Numbered from the stretch's first letter, positions 44,895 to 56,230 are shown. The stretch: 64,000 nt of DNA from Ctenosaura bakeri (GCA_948474755.1 CAOLHI010000924.1:248001-312000), one strand, 5' to 3'. Numbers and translations are program-made. The notes: generated by a model from the sequence alone, not told the origin.

Positions 44895-45543
44895 GGCCAT
44901 TTCTGCGCTAGATCATTGGCCCTTTTCACACGCGGGCGGCGGAACGGGGCAGGCCACGCCAAAACGGGGCTTACCTTGTTCCATTGCCGTGCGGAGCAGC
45001 GCATTTTGCTGCTCTACATGCAGCAGCGTCCCGCGGCGTCCTCGGCGCCCAGCAGCGCCCAAAATGGCGGGTTTTGACTGGCGGAGCCTCTCCGCCAATC
45101 AGACAAGCTCGCCAGCCAGAAATCCCGCCCCCTGCCCGATCTACAGGGACGCCCTTTCGCGCGTCCATAAATCCATACAGGCGCTGCAATGGGGCTGGAC
45201 AGGGCTGGATGCCCCATGCCTTTGAAAAACCACATAAAATGTGGTTTTTCAAAAGCACGCGGTGCCGTCGCTTGCGGGCGCCCGACTGCAGATTGGCATG
45301 TGGATTTACTCGCAAGTAATCCACCCCAATTTGCGTAATGGTGTAGACGACCTCCGTGGAGGTCAATCTACACCGTTTTTTAAACCCCATGTGAAAAGGG
45401 CCATTTATAGCACTATGATTCCACTTTCAACATCCTATTGAATCCTGGGGTTTACAGGCCCCTCCTGAAACTACAAACGCCAGGATTCCATAGCAAGTTG
45501 AAAGTGGAATCATGGCGCTATAAATGTCTAGTGCAGACATGGC
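44895..45543. mobile_element. palindromic MITE containing a nested GC-rich element
   Basis: The left arm starts at 44,895 (GGCCATTTCTGCGCTAGATC), is broken at 44,917, and resumes at 45,403 with ATTTATAGCACTATGATTCC. The right arm ends at 45,543. Joined in thought, the left arm pairs with the right arm (GTCTGCACTAGACATTTATA when reversed). TACT flanks both ends. Confidence 0.75.
44918..45402. mobile_element. GC-rich element with GGCCCTTTTCACA termini, nested copy
   Basis: It is 485 bp with terminal inverted repeats GGCCCTTTTCACA and TGTGAAAAGGGCC. A 3-bp duplication ATT (44915-44917, 45403-45405) comes from the MITE it entered. It is CpG-rich, and its long frames on both strands are compositional. 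The 3-bp duplication suggests a PIF/Harbinger-like mover; that is inference. Confidence 0.78.
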
Positions 45544-45553
45544 TACTGTAACA

Positions 45554-46506
45554 CAGTGTTTCTAAATCTTTTTCCAACTGTGGCTCCCTTCTGACCTTGT
45601 TTTCTTCCTGCGGCCCCCCTGTCCTACCATAGAAGGGTAGCTAACTCAAATGTTTGGTTTATAAACAGAAGGTGTTTTATTTATAATTTATACAAAATAC
45701 AATTACATAAAAAAAGTATTTCTTGATCAATGTGACCCTTGTACTTGATGGCCAGGAACAAGCTTTTTTTATGCCAGTTCTATTGCTGTGAGAGATAACC
45801 AAAAATCGCCTCTGTCCATTATGCTAAGGTTCTTCTGCATTAGGCTGAGTAAATAATTCACACAACTAAAACCTGATTGTACCAAATATGAAGTATAAAT
45901 GCCATGAAAAACCATTGGGCTTCACCCCAAAGCTGTGAATTTTTTTTTTATTGTACTCTTCTTTCCAAAAATGGTGTTTTTCTCGACTGAAAGTTAATTT
46001 GGCTGCTATGCTGTTCTGTAGCTCTGTGAGCGCTTCTTGCAAAGAAACATCAACATTAGCAGCATTCACAGCAAATGGATCAACTACCCAGGCTGGAATA
46101 TCCATGCCCAGCCGATCACAGAAACAGTAGCTTACACAGTAACACTTTTGCAGCAATGCACCCTGCCTGTCACAAACAAGACATGGACAGCCCGGTGCGT
46201 GTAATGGCAGAGTGTGGAAGTGGGAGGGAGAAGCAAGCAGAAGTAACCTTGCTGCAGAGTGCACATAGCGATCCATCCACCAGAAAGCACGGTCACTTCT
46301 CTGCTCACTCTCCTCTGTTTTCTATTTTCTTCATTTCTGTTCCCCCCACCCCTCAGCCACTTTTCTGTTTTCTTCACCTTTCACTTCCCTCTATGGCTCC
46401 CTAGTCTCATGCTGTGGCTCCCCATTTATGCAATTTTCAGATGTGCCCCCCTTAGGATATCCTGAGGGCCCCAGAGGGTCATATGGCCCCCCATTGAGAA
46501 ACGCTG
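45554..46506 (-). mobile_element. hAT transposon remnant with transposase piece
   Basis: Inverted termini CAGTGTTTCTAAA and TTGAGAAACGCTG with an 8-bp target duplication CTGTAACA / CTGTCACA (one mismatch). On the minus strand near 45,950-46,100 a frame codes WVVDPFAV and ALTELQNSIAAKLTF. This resembles the C-terminal part of hAT-Charlie transposases, where W-x-x-x-P-F is followed by L-x-E-L-x-x-D. The frame breaks beyond that. Confidence 0.72.
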
Positions 46507-46605
46507 CTGTCACATATCCTTGAGCCCTTCTTTTAGGACAGAAGCATTTCATCTAGGGTTGCCAACATGTAAACTGAAGGCAGCTCCTGCACCTTTAATG
46601 GCTGC

Positions 46606-47166
46606 ATAGAATCATAAAAATGTAGAGTTGGAAGAGACCACACAGGCCATCCAGTCCAACCCCCGGCCATGCAGGAACACCCTCAAAGCAATCCCAACAG
46701 ATGGCCATCCAGCCTCTGCTTAAAAACCTCCAGAGGGAGACTCCACTACACTCCAAGGCAGCAGATTCCACTGCCGGACAGCCCTGACTGTCAGGAAGTT
46801 CTTCCTGAGGTTCAGGTGGAATCTCCTTTCCTGCACCTTGAATCCATTGCTCCTTGTCCTGGTCTCTGGAGCAGCAGAAAACAAGCCCTCTCCTTCCTCT
46901 ATGTGGCATCCCTTCAAATATTTAAACATGGCTATCATGTCCCCTCTTAACCTCCTCTTCTGCAGACTAAACATACCCAGCTCTCTAAGTCTATCCTCAT
47001 AGGGCATGGCTTCCAGGCCTCTCACCATTTTGGTCGCCCTCCTCTGGACTTGCTCCAGCTTGTCAATATCCTTCTTGAATTGGGGTGCCCAGAACTGGAC
47101 ACAGTATTCAAGATGGGGTCTAACCAAAGCAGAGTAGAGTGGTACCAGTACTTCCCTCGATCTAGA
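46606..47166 (-). mobile_element. CR1 LINE 3' fragment, young
   Basis: 5'-truncated CR1 with a 155-codon open stretch at 46,720-47,187 covering the C-terminal RT tail ([20 protein letters not shown]). It is closely similar to the copy at 39,474. It ends at GGAAGAGACC...ATGTAG next to unique sequence. Confidence 0.88.
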
Positions 47167-47293
47167 AGAGGGCATTTCTGCCAGCATTGCTTGCTACCTG
47201 GCTGCATGAAATGCAACACCTGCTGAAATTCCCTTTTCTACAGAGGTATTAAAGACATAGGAACCATCTCCTGTTTTCAATCTGGCAACCCAC

Positions 47294-47348
<55 letters not shown>
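47294..47348. repeat. (TAGA)n microsatellite
   Basis: About 13 units of TAGA. It lies just beyond the CR1 copy at 46,606. Confidence 0.97.
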
Positions 47349-47967
47349 AAACGGACCACCATGGTTTGCAAAACATTACGTTTCTCAAAACAGAGATTAT
47401 TGCCTGGATGAATCTGGGAACTCAGCTTACTAGGGGACCTTTGGCAAACAGCTTATGCTAATAATGGTTTATCTTGTAGGGTTATTGTGAAGATTACAAG
47501 CAAATGTATCTTATAATCAATTCTAGAGGCTTCTCCCTGCATTCTGAAGCCCACCTATGGAGTTCTTTCTTCAGCAGGCTTTGTTTTAAACAGTGCACGT
47601 CTTTAGTATTACTCAGGCTTTTATGTGCTTCTTAATGGCTGATGGGATTTTAACGTCTTCTGTAGATTTTTTCATTTTGCCTTTTGGTAGATTTGGCTAT
47701 GTTTTTGATGTCATTGTCAAAGTTAAAGGCATTCGACAATGTTTTGGTTTGTTGGATAGGCAATTGTGGGTGGGAAAAAACAGTAAAACTGTAGCAGTGC
47801 ACTAGTAGAGCCCTAGAAAATTTCTGCAGGCCTTGGGTCTTTGCTCCCCCACCCCAGAAACAAAGCAGGGGGGGAATGAAAGTCAGAGATCTGCCCCTAC
47901 AACATTTCATACTAATAAATAGAGTTAGATTGAAAAGCGGGGAGGTTCCTGTGCCTTTAATGCCTAT

Positions 47968-48147
47968 GGCCATTTCCGCACTAGACTGTTATAACACTAT
48001 GATTCCCCTTTCAACATCCTATGGAATCCTGGGCTTTGCAGTTTAGGGAGGGGCTGGCCGGCCCCTCCCTAAACTGCAAACCCCAGGATTCCATAGGATG
48101 TTGAAAGGGGAACCATAGTGCTATAACAGTCTAGTGCGGAAACAACC
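47968..48147. mobile_element. near-perfect palindromic MITE
   Basis: It is 180 bp, with arms of about 88-90 bp that differ at only about six positions, meeting at GGCCGGCC-like sequence near 48,056. A TAT target duplication flanks it (47965-47967, 48148-48150). Ends GGCCATTTCCGCAC. The least decayed copy in the window. Confidence 0.85.
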
Positions 48148-48198
48148 TATGTAAGAAGAGCTAATTTTATAGCAGGTGTTGTTTGTCAAACAACCAGT

Positions 48199-48416
48199 GG
48201 CCCATTCACATTACATAACTACAGTGTTGTTATTCCATTTTAATGGCCATGGTTTCATCTTGCAGAATCCCAGGGTTTGTAGTCTGGTGAAGCACTGTCT
48301 GAGAATTCTAAATGTCCCTCCCTAAACTTCTACTGCTGAGATTCCATAGGATGGAACCATGACAGCAGTTATAAAGTAGAATCGTAACACTAAAATTCTG
48401 CAGTGTCAATGAGGCC
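48199..48416. mobile_element. palindromic MITE, old copy
   Basis: GGCCCATTCACATTAC at the left and GCAGTGTCAATGAGGCC at the right, with the family core CCCAGGGTTTGTAGT and CCCTCCCTAAACT. Diverged. Confidence 0.6.
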
Positions 48417-48714
48417 AGAGGTAAAAGCAACACCTGATGAATTCCCCTCTTGTACTCAAACATTAAAGGTACAGGAGCCCTCTCCGGCTTTCATTCAGAC
48501 AACCCTACCAGCAAACGCTTATTTTTCAAAACTGGAAGTGGACTCTCAGCCACTTCTGATTTCATTTTGTTCATTTTTTTGGACATTTTTGGCAGTCCAC
48601 GTGGTCCTCGAGAGGTTCCTGGGACTGAAATTGGGCCTTAAGACCCAGTACAGCTGTAGATCCCTCCTTTACAGAAACAAGGAAGAACTATCAGCCCCTG
48701 TCCATGGCCTAGCT

Positions 48715-49139
48715 CAGAGCTTTCCAAACTTTTCATGTTGGTGGCACACTTTTTGGACGTGCATCATTTCACGACACCGTAATTCAGTTTTACTAGCAAA
48801 CCAGAGTTTAAACAGCAGGAAAGGCAGCCCCCCCCCAATCCTGGCTCAATGCCATTGCCCTTGCCAAGGAAAGACCCCAGCGAGGGCAGCAGGATGAGGA
48901 AAGGCAGCCCCTCTACCCCATCCTGGCTCACTTCTGTTGCCCTCACCAAGGAAAGACCCTGGGGAGGGCAGCAGCAGAAGGAAGGGAAGGCAGCCCCTCT
49001 CTACCTGATCTTAGCCTGCTGTGGCAGCGGTGGCAGCGAAAGAGGCTGGGGGTGGTCTTTCTCAGCCGGGGGAGGCAACACACCTACAGACTTCAGGCAA
49101 CACACTAACATGTCGCGACACACCATTTGGAAAGCTCTG
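48715..49139. mobile_element. hAT MITE with perfect 8-bp target duplication
   Basis: It is 425 bp with termini CAGAGCTTTCCAAA and TTTGGAAAGCTCTG. GCCTAGCT is repeated exactly at 48707-48714 and 49140-49147. Inside, an ~80-bp unit (CCTGGCTCA...GGAAAGACCC) is tandemly repeated about twice at 48,820-49,005. Confidence 0.85.
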
Positions 49140-49734
49140 GCCTAGCTGCATGACTTAGAAGGGAAAAAAATAAGGTTGAAACAAAAAGATATGGAATACA
49201 TTCCACAGTACTATCTATCCAATGATAGAACAGGGCTGTGGTTCCCTTCCATTGTCTCTAGACTTAAAATTGTCCTGGATTCTCACATCACAGGACATCA
49301 CCAGAAACGTGAAAATGATCACACACTGTTTACCTTTTTTTCAGGTAAGGATAGGAAGGTAGACAATGATTCATTATGAGCACAGATACACTTCACTTTA
49401 AAAAGGTTTTGACAAAGTTCATTTTACAAAGTCTTTTTATGCCTGCCCTCCTTTCCCCCTTTGTCCTGAGTCTAGCTGGAAGGTTTTTAGCAGCATTATC
49501 ATTGAGATGGTGAAGGAGGGCTGGAAAAACACAGACTTTCACTGTTGGGTTGCAGCATAGGTTTGCAATAAAATTTGATCCAGGAAAGAATGGCATTCTA
49601 CCCTAGTTGATACTACTGTACCTATGTGTCCTGCCTGCAGTAGGCAAGACAAACAGCAACTACCTCTAAAATCCCTTATTCAGCATGCGAGAACACCCTT
49701 ACCTAGTGTGCAAGACAGAGACCAAATTTTCTGT

Positions 49735-49850
49735 TAAAGAAAGAAGAAAAAAAAGAAAGGCAGAATGGGAGAAGAAAAGAAGAATGGCAGAAAAGAAGAA
49801 AAGAAAAGAATGGCAGAAGAAAAGGTACCTTTACGTGCCTTTTGAGAGGA
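49735..49850. repeat. purine-rich GAA/AAG simple repeat
   Basis: An A/G-only-like stretch (AAGAAAAAAAAGAAAGGCAG and alike). It makes a Lys/Arg/Glu frame on the plus strand that is compositional. Confidence 0.8.
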
Positions 49851-50657
49851 AGAAGAAATATGGTCTGAGAAAATCAATTAAAACAAACAAAAGTGATAAA
49901 TCTGATTTCAAACTGTTACAGTTCAGTTTTCCAGTCTAGTGTCGTGATAAACACAAAATGTGCATTCATAGGTCTGCCTCCAATACTAATTTGCTTATAA
50001 AGTTTACAGTATTGTCCAGGTACCATGTACACTATGAGTGTGAGCCGAAGCACTCGTGTGCTCAAGCTGAATAAAAAAAATAATAATCCAGACTTTAAAT
50101 TGGACATTCTCAGGTGTAAAATTTTGAGTACCTAAAAAGTGTAGGTTTTTTTTAAAAACCTGTTTCTGCACACTACTGTTCATGAGAATCACCTTTTAAT
50201 CACAAAAAAGACAGCTTGTGAGAATCTGTGGAGGGAAAGACAGGAAGTAGGAAGTTCCTCCGACAGGCAACCTGCTACAGCTTCAGGCCAGAGAAAAGTT
50301 CAGATAAAGAGAGAAATCAGTCTCTAACAACGCAAAACCCCATCCTGGGATATGCTGCATGCACCTACCTCCAACAGATACCTGCAGGATTTCAGCCTTG
50401 CAGTTCTCTGTAAAGTGTGAAAAGGCACACTGTTACAACTGTTGCTGTAAACTGGCTTGTGAAATGAACTTGCTATGCATGCACAAAGAAAGGAGAGAGG
50501 GTCTTGCTTCCCTCTGAGGACCGCCCTACAGGTCATGCTTCGATCTTCCCTTTGCGCACGGCACTGGTCACAGCTGAACGCCAAAGGGGACTCCTGAGGT
50601 GCAGAACCGTTGGAAGAGTCAGTAGCTCCACTAATCTTCCTTTGGGCTGCTGCTGGT

Positions 50658-50671
50658 GTAACCTAGGCAAC
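50658..50671. promoter_or_regulatory. RFX X-box
   Basis: GTAACCTAGGCAAC matches the X-box consensus GTNRCC-N(0-3)-RGYAAC at every defined position. It lies in a non-repetitive, moderately GC-rich stretch (about 50,480-50,750). RFX factors are known to drive ciliary and testis genes through such sites. It is upstream of CCDC158, which is transcribed away from it, so it is a candidate promoter site for that gene's 5' UTR exon or for a divergent neighbour. The link is inference. Confidence 0.55.
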
Positions 50672-51227
50672 AAAAACTCCACCTCTGATAGTAGCTACGC
50701 ATGCATGCATGCATGCCTGGGAACCAAACGCGGCCACTTTCTGGTGTCCAGTTTCCACTAGCAGAGCTTTTGTTCAAGCATCTTTACAAGCGCTATAGAA
50801 GGAAATTCAACACCTGCTGCTCTCAAGGCTGCCGCACTACAGTCTTCTGGAGATGCTTCTCTGCTATCAGTTAGCGCATGTTCTTGGGCATGCAGCGACT
50901 GAGAAAATACACCATCCATACAACTGCCAGACTGAAAACTGGAAACAGTTCTTGTGCCTTTCATGGTGCCAAAGAAAGAATTTTTGCAGTTGTTTATTAC
51001 ATGGTTGCATGAAAAGAAACAGTTGCTGAAATTCTTTTTCAATAATACAGTTGCATTAAAGGTACAGGAGCTGTCTCGTTTTCAGTCTGATATCTCTTAT
51101 CAGGGCACTCTCTGCTGTGGAAATTCAGGTGATTCTGCTCCATAAAGTGGACAATACCTCCAAATGCTAAAGAAACCTCGCAGTGAGAAAAGCAGGTGGA
51201 AAGGAAGAACTGCAGCAGAACAGAAGT

Positions 51228-51675
51228 ACAGAATCATAGAGTTGAAAGAGACCCCAGGAGCCATCCAATCCAACCCCCTGCTATGCAGGAACACCCATCA
51301 AAGCACTCCCAACAGATGGCCATCCAGCCTCTGCTTAAAAACCTCCATAGAAGGAGACTTCACCACACTCTGAGGCAGCATATTCCACTGCCGGACAGCT
51401 CTGACCATCAGGAAGTTATTCCTGAGATTCAAGCGGAATCTCCTTTCCTGCAGCTTGAATCCATTGCTCCTTGTCCTAGCCTCTGGAGCAGGGGAAAACA
51501 AGCCCGCTCTCTCCTCGACACAACATCCCTTCAAATATTTAAACATGGCTATCATGTCCCCTCCTAACCTTTTCTTCTGCAGGCTAACCATACCCAGCTC
51601 CCTAAGCTGTTCTTCATAGGGCATGGCTTCCAGATCCTTCACCATCTTGGCCGCCCTCCTCTGGACACGCTCCAG
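51228..51675 (-). mobile_element. CR1 LINE 3' fragment
   Basis: 5'-truncated CR1, minus strand, coding the extreme C-terminus ([20 protein letters not shown]). It is more diverged than the copies at 39.5 and 46.6 kb. The 3' end is at AGAATCATAGAGTTGAAAGA. Confidence 0.85.
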
Positions 51676-52144
51676 TAATTGAAAAATACATAATAAAAAG
51701 TCATGGTGCATCACAGGGAAGGCCTTTCTTGGTCCAGCATACTCTGTCCCATAGTGGCCAACCAGATTCAAAAGCAGGAGTGCAACAGTACCCTCTTACC
51801 CATATTCCCCACTGGGTGTAACATGGAAATCACGACCAGCAGCCTCAACCTGCCTAACCCCTTCTTAAAATATGCTGTGGATGAGTCTGGATTCCAGGAT
51901 CTTGGAATCTTTTTCTTACTGTCCACTATCTTTACACAATGCATAATATCATACACCTCTGTCATCTTCTCTGCTTTTACTCAACTTATGTTCTAAGGAA
52001 AGATGTCCCAAGTGGTGTACTTTTCTTCTTCGAGTTGCTGTTTTTTGAGCAGACCTTCCCGATTAAACTAGTGCAGCCTGGTCTATATAGGACTGCCCTT
52101 GAAAATGATCTGGAAGCTGCAACTATTGCAAAACGTAGCAGGTA

Positions 52145-52900
52145 AAAAGCCATGGATGGAACATGAGAAACTGTGTAACAGTGGTCTTAAAGCATTGCAT
52201 TGCCTTCTCAACATGCCTTCAGTTTGAATTCAAGGTGTTTGGGATGACATCCAAAGCCCTAAATAGCCTGCGATCTCAGTAACTGAAGCAGTATTCCTCC
52301 CTCTGTTTTTCTGACCAAGAATGGATGTCTGTTGGAAGAAATTTCCTCTGTGACCCACCAGTGGGAGCAGTACACTGTGGGCCTTTCCGCATTACACTGC
52401 TATAGTGCTATTATTCCACTTTCAACATCCCTGTGAAATTCTGGGCTTTGTAGTTTACTAAGGCCAAAGAGCTTTCTGGCTGAGAATTCTTAATGCCCCT
52501 CCCTAAACTGCAAAACCCAAGATTCCATAGGATGTTGAATGTGGAGTAATAGCACTATAACAGTGCAGTGCAGAAATGGCCTGTGAAAGGACATGGGAAC
52601 CTTCTCTGCAATGGCACACCGGGTATGGAAGATCCTTCCTTTACGGTCTTAATTGGTACCAACACTAGTATCATTCTGTCGCCAAATAAGAAACATGCCT
52701 TTTTAAAGTAAAACCTTAGGAGCCTAACTGATTATAACAAATCTGCATGTCTGCATGGCTTTATGTTGTTTTAAGTGAATTAAAAATGTCTTTTTTCCTT
52801 AAAGTGCTCTTAATCTGTTTGAACTATTTTTATAGTTTTAAATTATCATATATTGCCCTGAGATCTTAAATATAGATATTTTGATAAATAAATATGTCAA
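52145..52900 (+). mobile_element. L2-like LINE relic split by a MITE
   Basis: An L2-type 3' end. The coding remnant is readable around 52,210-52,379 and resumes at 52,586 (WEPSLQWHTGYGRSF-like). An AT-rich 3' UTR ends with ATTGCCCTGAGATC. The palindromic MITE at 52,380-52,581 interrupts it. Confidence 0.55.
52380..52581. mobile_element. palindromic MITE within an L2 relic
   Basis: Ends GGCCTTTCCGCATTAC and GTGCAGAAATGGCC, with TGTG on both sides. Inner arms ACTTTCAACATCC and GGATGTTGAATGT. Confidence 0.8.
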
Positions 52901-53989
52901 ATATCACCCATGAAAATTGAATAGTGGCCTAGAATAATAGGGAAAAAATACAGAAAATCAAACGAGGCATGGTTTTAGCGCAATTAAATGGCGCTGTTAA
53001 AAAAACAGATTTTAGACTGTATGTTTTTGAAAGGGCTGGCTATCTTTTTATTTTATTCTTTGAAGAGCCATGTATGTTGATGGCACAATATAAATAATAA
53101 AAACAACAGAGATTACATAGAAGATACCTTAGGAAACATACTGCGTAAAAATACTTCTAAAAAACTTTCACTTCATTCAAAAATAATTGAAATTAATATT
53201 TTAACTTCCACTTTTCATGGTGATAAGCATGTCATTTTTACTGTTGAGGATTTTTGCCTCTGTTGTGAATACAATTGTGGGTGGAAATGTCATTATTCTC
53301 TTCTCTTGCACATTTTTTTTTGGTACTGTTTTTCAATAATTTTGATCACCTTCAGAAGGACTAATAAATGTCATCAACAAATATGTGGAATAGCATACAT
53401 AACAGAAGTAATTCAAAAATGGAAGTTCTCCCATATTTCCAACAATGTTTTCTCCATTCCCCAATGCTGTTTTGTACATGTTTCTTAACTAGAGAATTTT
53501 TAATTCAAGTCTTTGGGTCTGGCGTTTCCTGGGTTTGTAGAATAACAGATCCAAAATTTAGTTCTGGTGCTGCTCCTGGTGGAACCTGAATGAGTCATCA
53601 AGTTTCAACATACAATGCAAACACAAACAGTGCTTTGTTGCTGCAATGTCTATTAATTAAATTAGACAAGTACAACAGCTCTTCAGCATGCACAGACTAA
53701 TTCAAAATGATCCAGTGTCAAGAGAATACATGCCTCAATGCAAGGTACACAAATCATGTTGTTTTTCTTTTATACAGCTAAACAGGAGAATAGTATCTCT
53801 TTATAGTTAGTGTGAGTTATTTGAGGCAACGTTTGCATAACTGCTGAATATTTTAACCTCATAATGATCTGGGAATGATCTCTCCTTTTCAAAGTGATGG
53901 GCATTGTTCCTAAAACTGTTATAAACAATCCAAGTTACTCAATGCTGCAACGTGATTGCATCTGGGGGGAAAATTACATCAAAAAAAGG

Positions 53990-54450
53990 TGAATTATTAA
54001 GGGTGGTAGCAGTGATGTTATGCAGCAAATGAATAAATAATAGTTTTGGATCACACAATATAATTTCTCTGAGTGGTGTGCAAGTACATGCTGGAATAAT
54101 AAAATAGCTCAAGATAAAACAACTCAAAGCAAAATTAACAACAGTGGTAAAAAGAATGCAGAAAATAATTAAACTAAAGCAAAATACTAGCAAAAAGTAA
54201 AACACAAAGGGATCTTAAAGCACTAAAACAGTTCTTAGTAGGGAAAGGATAAAAAGAGGTTCAGCTAGCAGCAGAAAGATAATGTATGTACTAGGAGAGT
54301 CCCTCCAAAGAGAGCATTCTGCACTCAGAGCACTACCAATTCCAAAGGCCCTCACTCTTGTAACCATCTGCCCTTCCCAGTTTGGAAGCAGAACCCAGAA
54401 AAGGGTCTCAGAAAAGGGCATTAGGGATTTCCAGATACATAAATACGGAA
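53990..54450 (-). mobile_element. L2-like LINE relic
   Basis: On the minus strand, a remnant RAFGIGSALSAECSLWRDS frame is followed by a T-rich 3' UTR like that of the other L2-type copies here. It is diverged, and the family call is tentative. Confidence 0.4.
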
Positions 54451-55299
54451 GAATAAACCGTGCCTGAAGCTTTTTTGGGTGCTGAATATTAAAACCAACT
54501 TTTTACTGGTGTATACCACTCACTCCATTTTCAGAGGGTATTTTTTAAGAAAAAAAGTTTATCTTATACACCAGCAAACATGGCAATTAAAAGACAAAGA
54601 ATAACACATATGCACATCCTTTCTTTTCCACACAGGAATACCTCCCAGTGGAAACCACCACAATCAGCTGTGTGGCAATGGCTTGGTACTGGTATTTACT
54701 ATCAGTGGTGCTTGGTCCGGTGCTGGAGATCCCTCCATATCAGAGGCAGTTCCCTCCATCTCCTCCTCTGATGGTCACTGGAGTTGGAGGCTGTGGCAGT
54801 GCAGGGCAGAGGACACATTACCAGGCACACTCAGGCTTTCCTGTTGCTTTGCCCTTTTGCAGGCCCGGCTACTCACCAAGGCTGGCTCCCAAGACCACTA
54901 ATGCTTTCTTGGGGCATGCGATAAAGACAACCATGAAATAAATCCAGACTCATGCTGTCATTCATTCACTGGCCTATAAGACAAACAGGGCTAGCAGTCA
55001 TCCTCTGCACCACTGGGTCCTGCTGTTGGGGGGCTGGCTGTGTGCGCATTGCCAGTTTCTTCCCCTCTCTCCGAGAACAAGGGGATGCCACCTGTTGCCT
55101 CACCCTGTGCAAGGCTGAACAAAATAGAACAGTCTGACACCTCCATCATAGTCTCAGCATCCATCATGGCTTGAGGCCTGTGAGTGGGGTCGTCAACATG
55201 GTATCACATGGACACCACCATTTCTAGTATGGGAAGAGCCATAAACCTTTTCACCTTTCTGGCAGATTGCACCAGAGCACGAACCCCAAAGGACTCAGG

Positions 55300-55490
55300 G
55301 AAAGGTTCAAAACCATTGTTGAACGTTTGGGGAATGGGGCCTCACTCACTCCTTAGCAGGTCACCTGCTGGGTAATCAAAATGTCATCGTGGACACGCTC
55401 GCCCACACTCCTCTATCCTACTACCACGAATGGAGACTTCACATGGGCACCTTGCAGAATCATATTCAGGAAATGAAATAGTTACTTCAC
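55300..55490 (+). mobile_element. DIRS-like element, RNase H region fragment
   Basis: One frame codes HLLGNQNVIVDTLAH and then YYHEWRLHMGTLQ. This resembles the end of the RNase H domain in DIRS-type retroelements, where a conserved HxxGxxNVxAD motif is followed by EWxL. The same element seems to continue at 56,850 and 57,895 after two insertions. Confidence 0.55.
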
Positions 55491-55509
55491 GAGGAGGCAC
55501 ATATGGTGA

Positions 55510-56230
55510 TTGGTGAAGCCTTAAACTCTCACAGTAACAAGTTTCCACCAACAGAATATTTACTAGACATATTGGATGTTATTTTGGAAAAGCATTTTTT
55601 TTAGATACGTGACCAACTTTTACCTTTGGACTACAGGAATAGCTATGGGTAGTGCAGTCGCACTCAGTGTAGCCAACCTACTCATGACACATCTGGAATA
55701 TAATACTATATTAAATTCCACAAGTAATCCATTTAGGTCTAATTTTTTGTTTTATAAAAGATATACCGACTGTATTTTTTTTTACTATACACCAGCATTA
55801 ATAACATCCCACAGTTTTTTGGTTGGATCAATACCATTCACCCTAAAACTAAATTTTCTGGTGATTACAATTTGTCTGCCATTTCTTTTCTCGACATCTT
55901 GGTTAAAACTGATGGGCACACTTTGTCTGTTACAAATTATAAAAAAACCCCTACGGATCGCAGTTCATTTCTCTCACACAATAGTTGTCATTTTCATTTT
56001 TTAAAATGGAATTTATCATTCCGACAGCTCCTTAGAATTAAACGCAACTCCACTTCTCCCTTTGAGTTTCAAAAGAAATCTCTGAATTTGGTTAACAATC
56101 TTTCAAAAAGAGGCTATCCTCATGGAATATTATCAAAAGCCTTACATCGTGCCAGGGGGAATCCCCACCCTGCTGTACTACCAAATGACACATTTTGTTC
56201 TAATTTTGCTGCTGTTTTAGAGGTAAGACT
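55510..56230 (+). mobile_element. Penelope-like RT fragment, decayed
   Basis: Reading across frameshifts shows a reverse transcriptase with the Penelope-like GIAMGS block (where the family has GTAMG), a degraded catalytic box RYTDCIF, and a downstream SKRGYPHGILSKALHRARG segment. At least three frame changes and stops are present. It interrupts a DIRS-like element. The 3' limit is unclear; 56,230-56,830 may belong to it or to another insert. Confidence 0.65.

Larger units (their letters stand above)
49148..51225. other. mostly non-repetitive stretch, candidate promoter region
   Basis: Holds the purine-rich repeat, a (GCAT)n run at about 50,697-50,716, and the X-box at 50,658. The part 50,220-50,760 has few repeat signatures and higher GC than its surroundings. 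No coding exon was recognised. Confidence 0.4.

Noticed and set aside
44971..45390. Overlapping long frames on both strands (up to 139 codons), suggesting a gene with a CpG island.
   Set aside because: They lie wholly in the nested GC-rich element with defined inverted ends and target duplication; stop codons are rare there because of composition, and no domain is seen.
49685..49939. Lys/Arg/Glu-rich 84-codon frame looking like a charged coiled coil.
   Set aside because: It is a translation of a purine-only simple repeat, with no splice sites or conservation argument.
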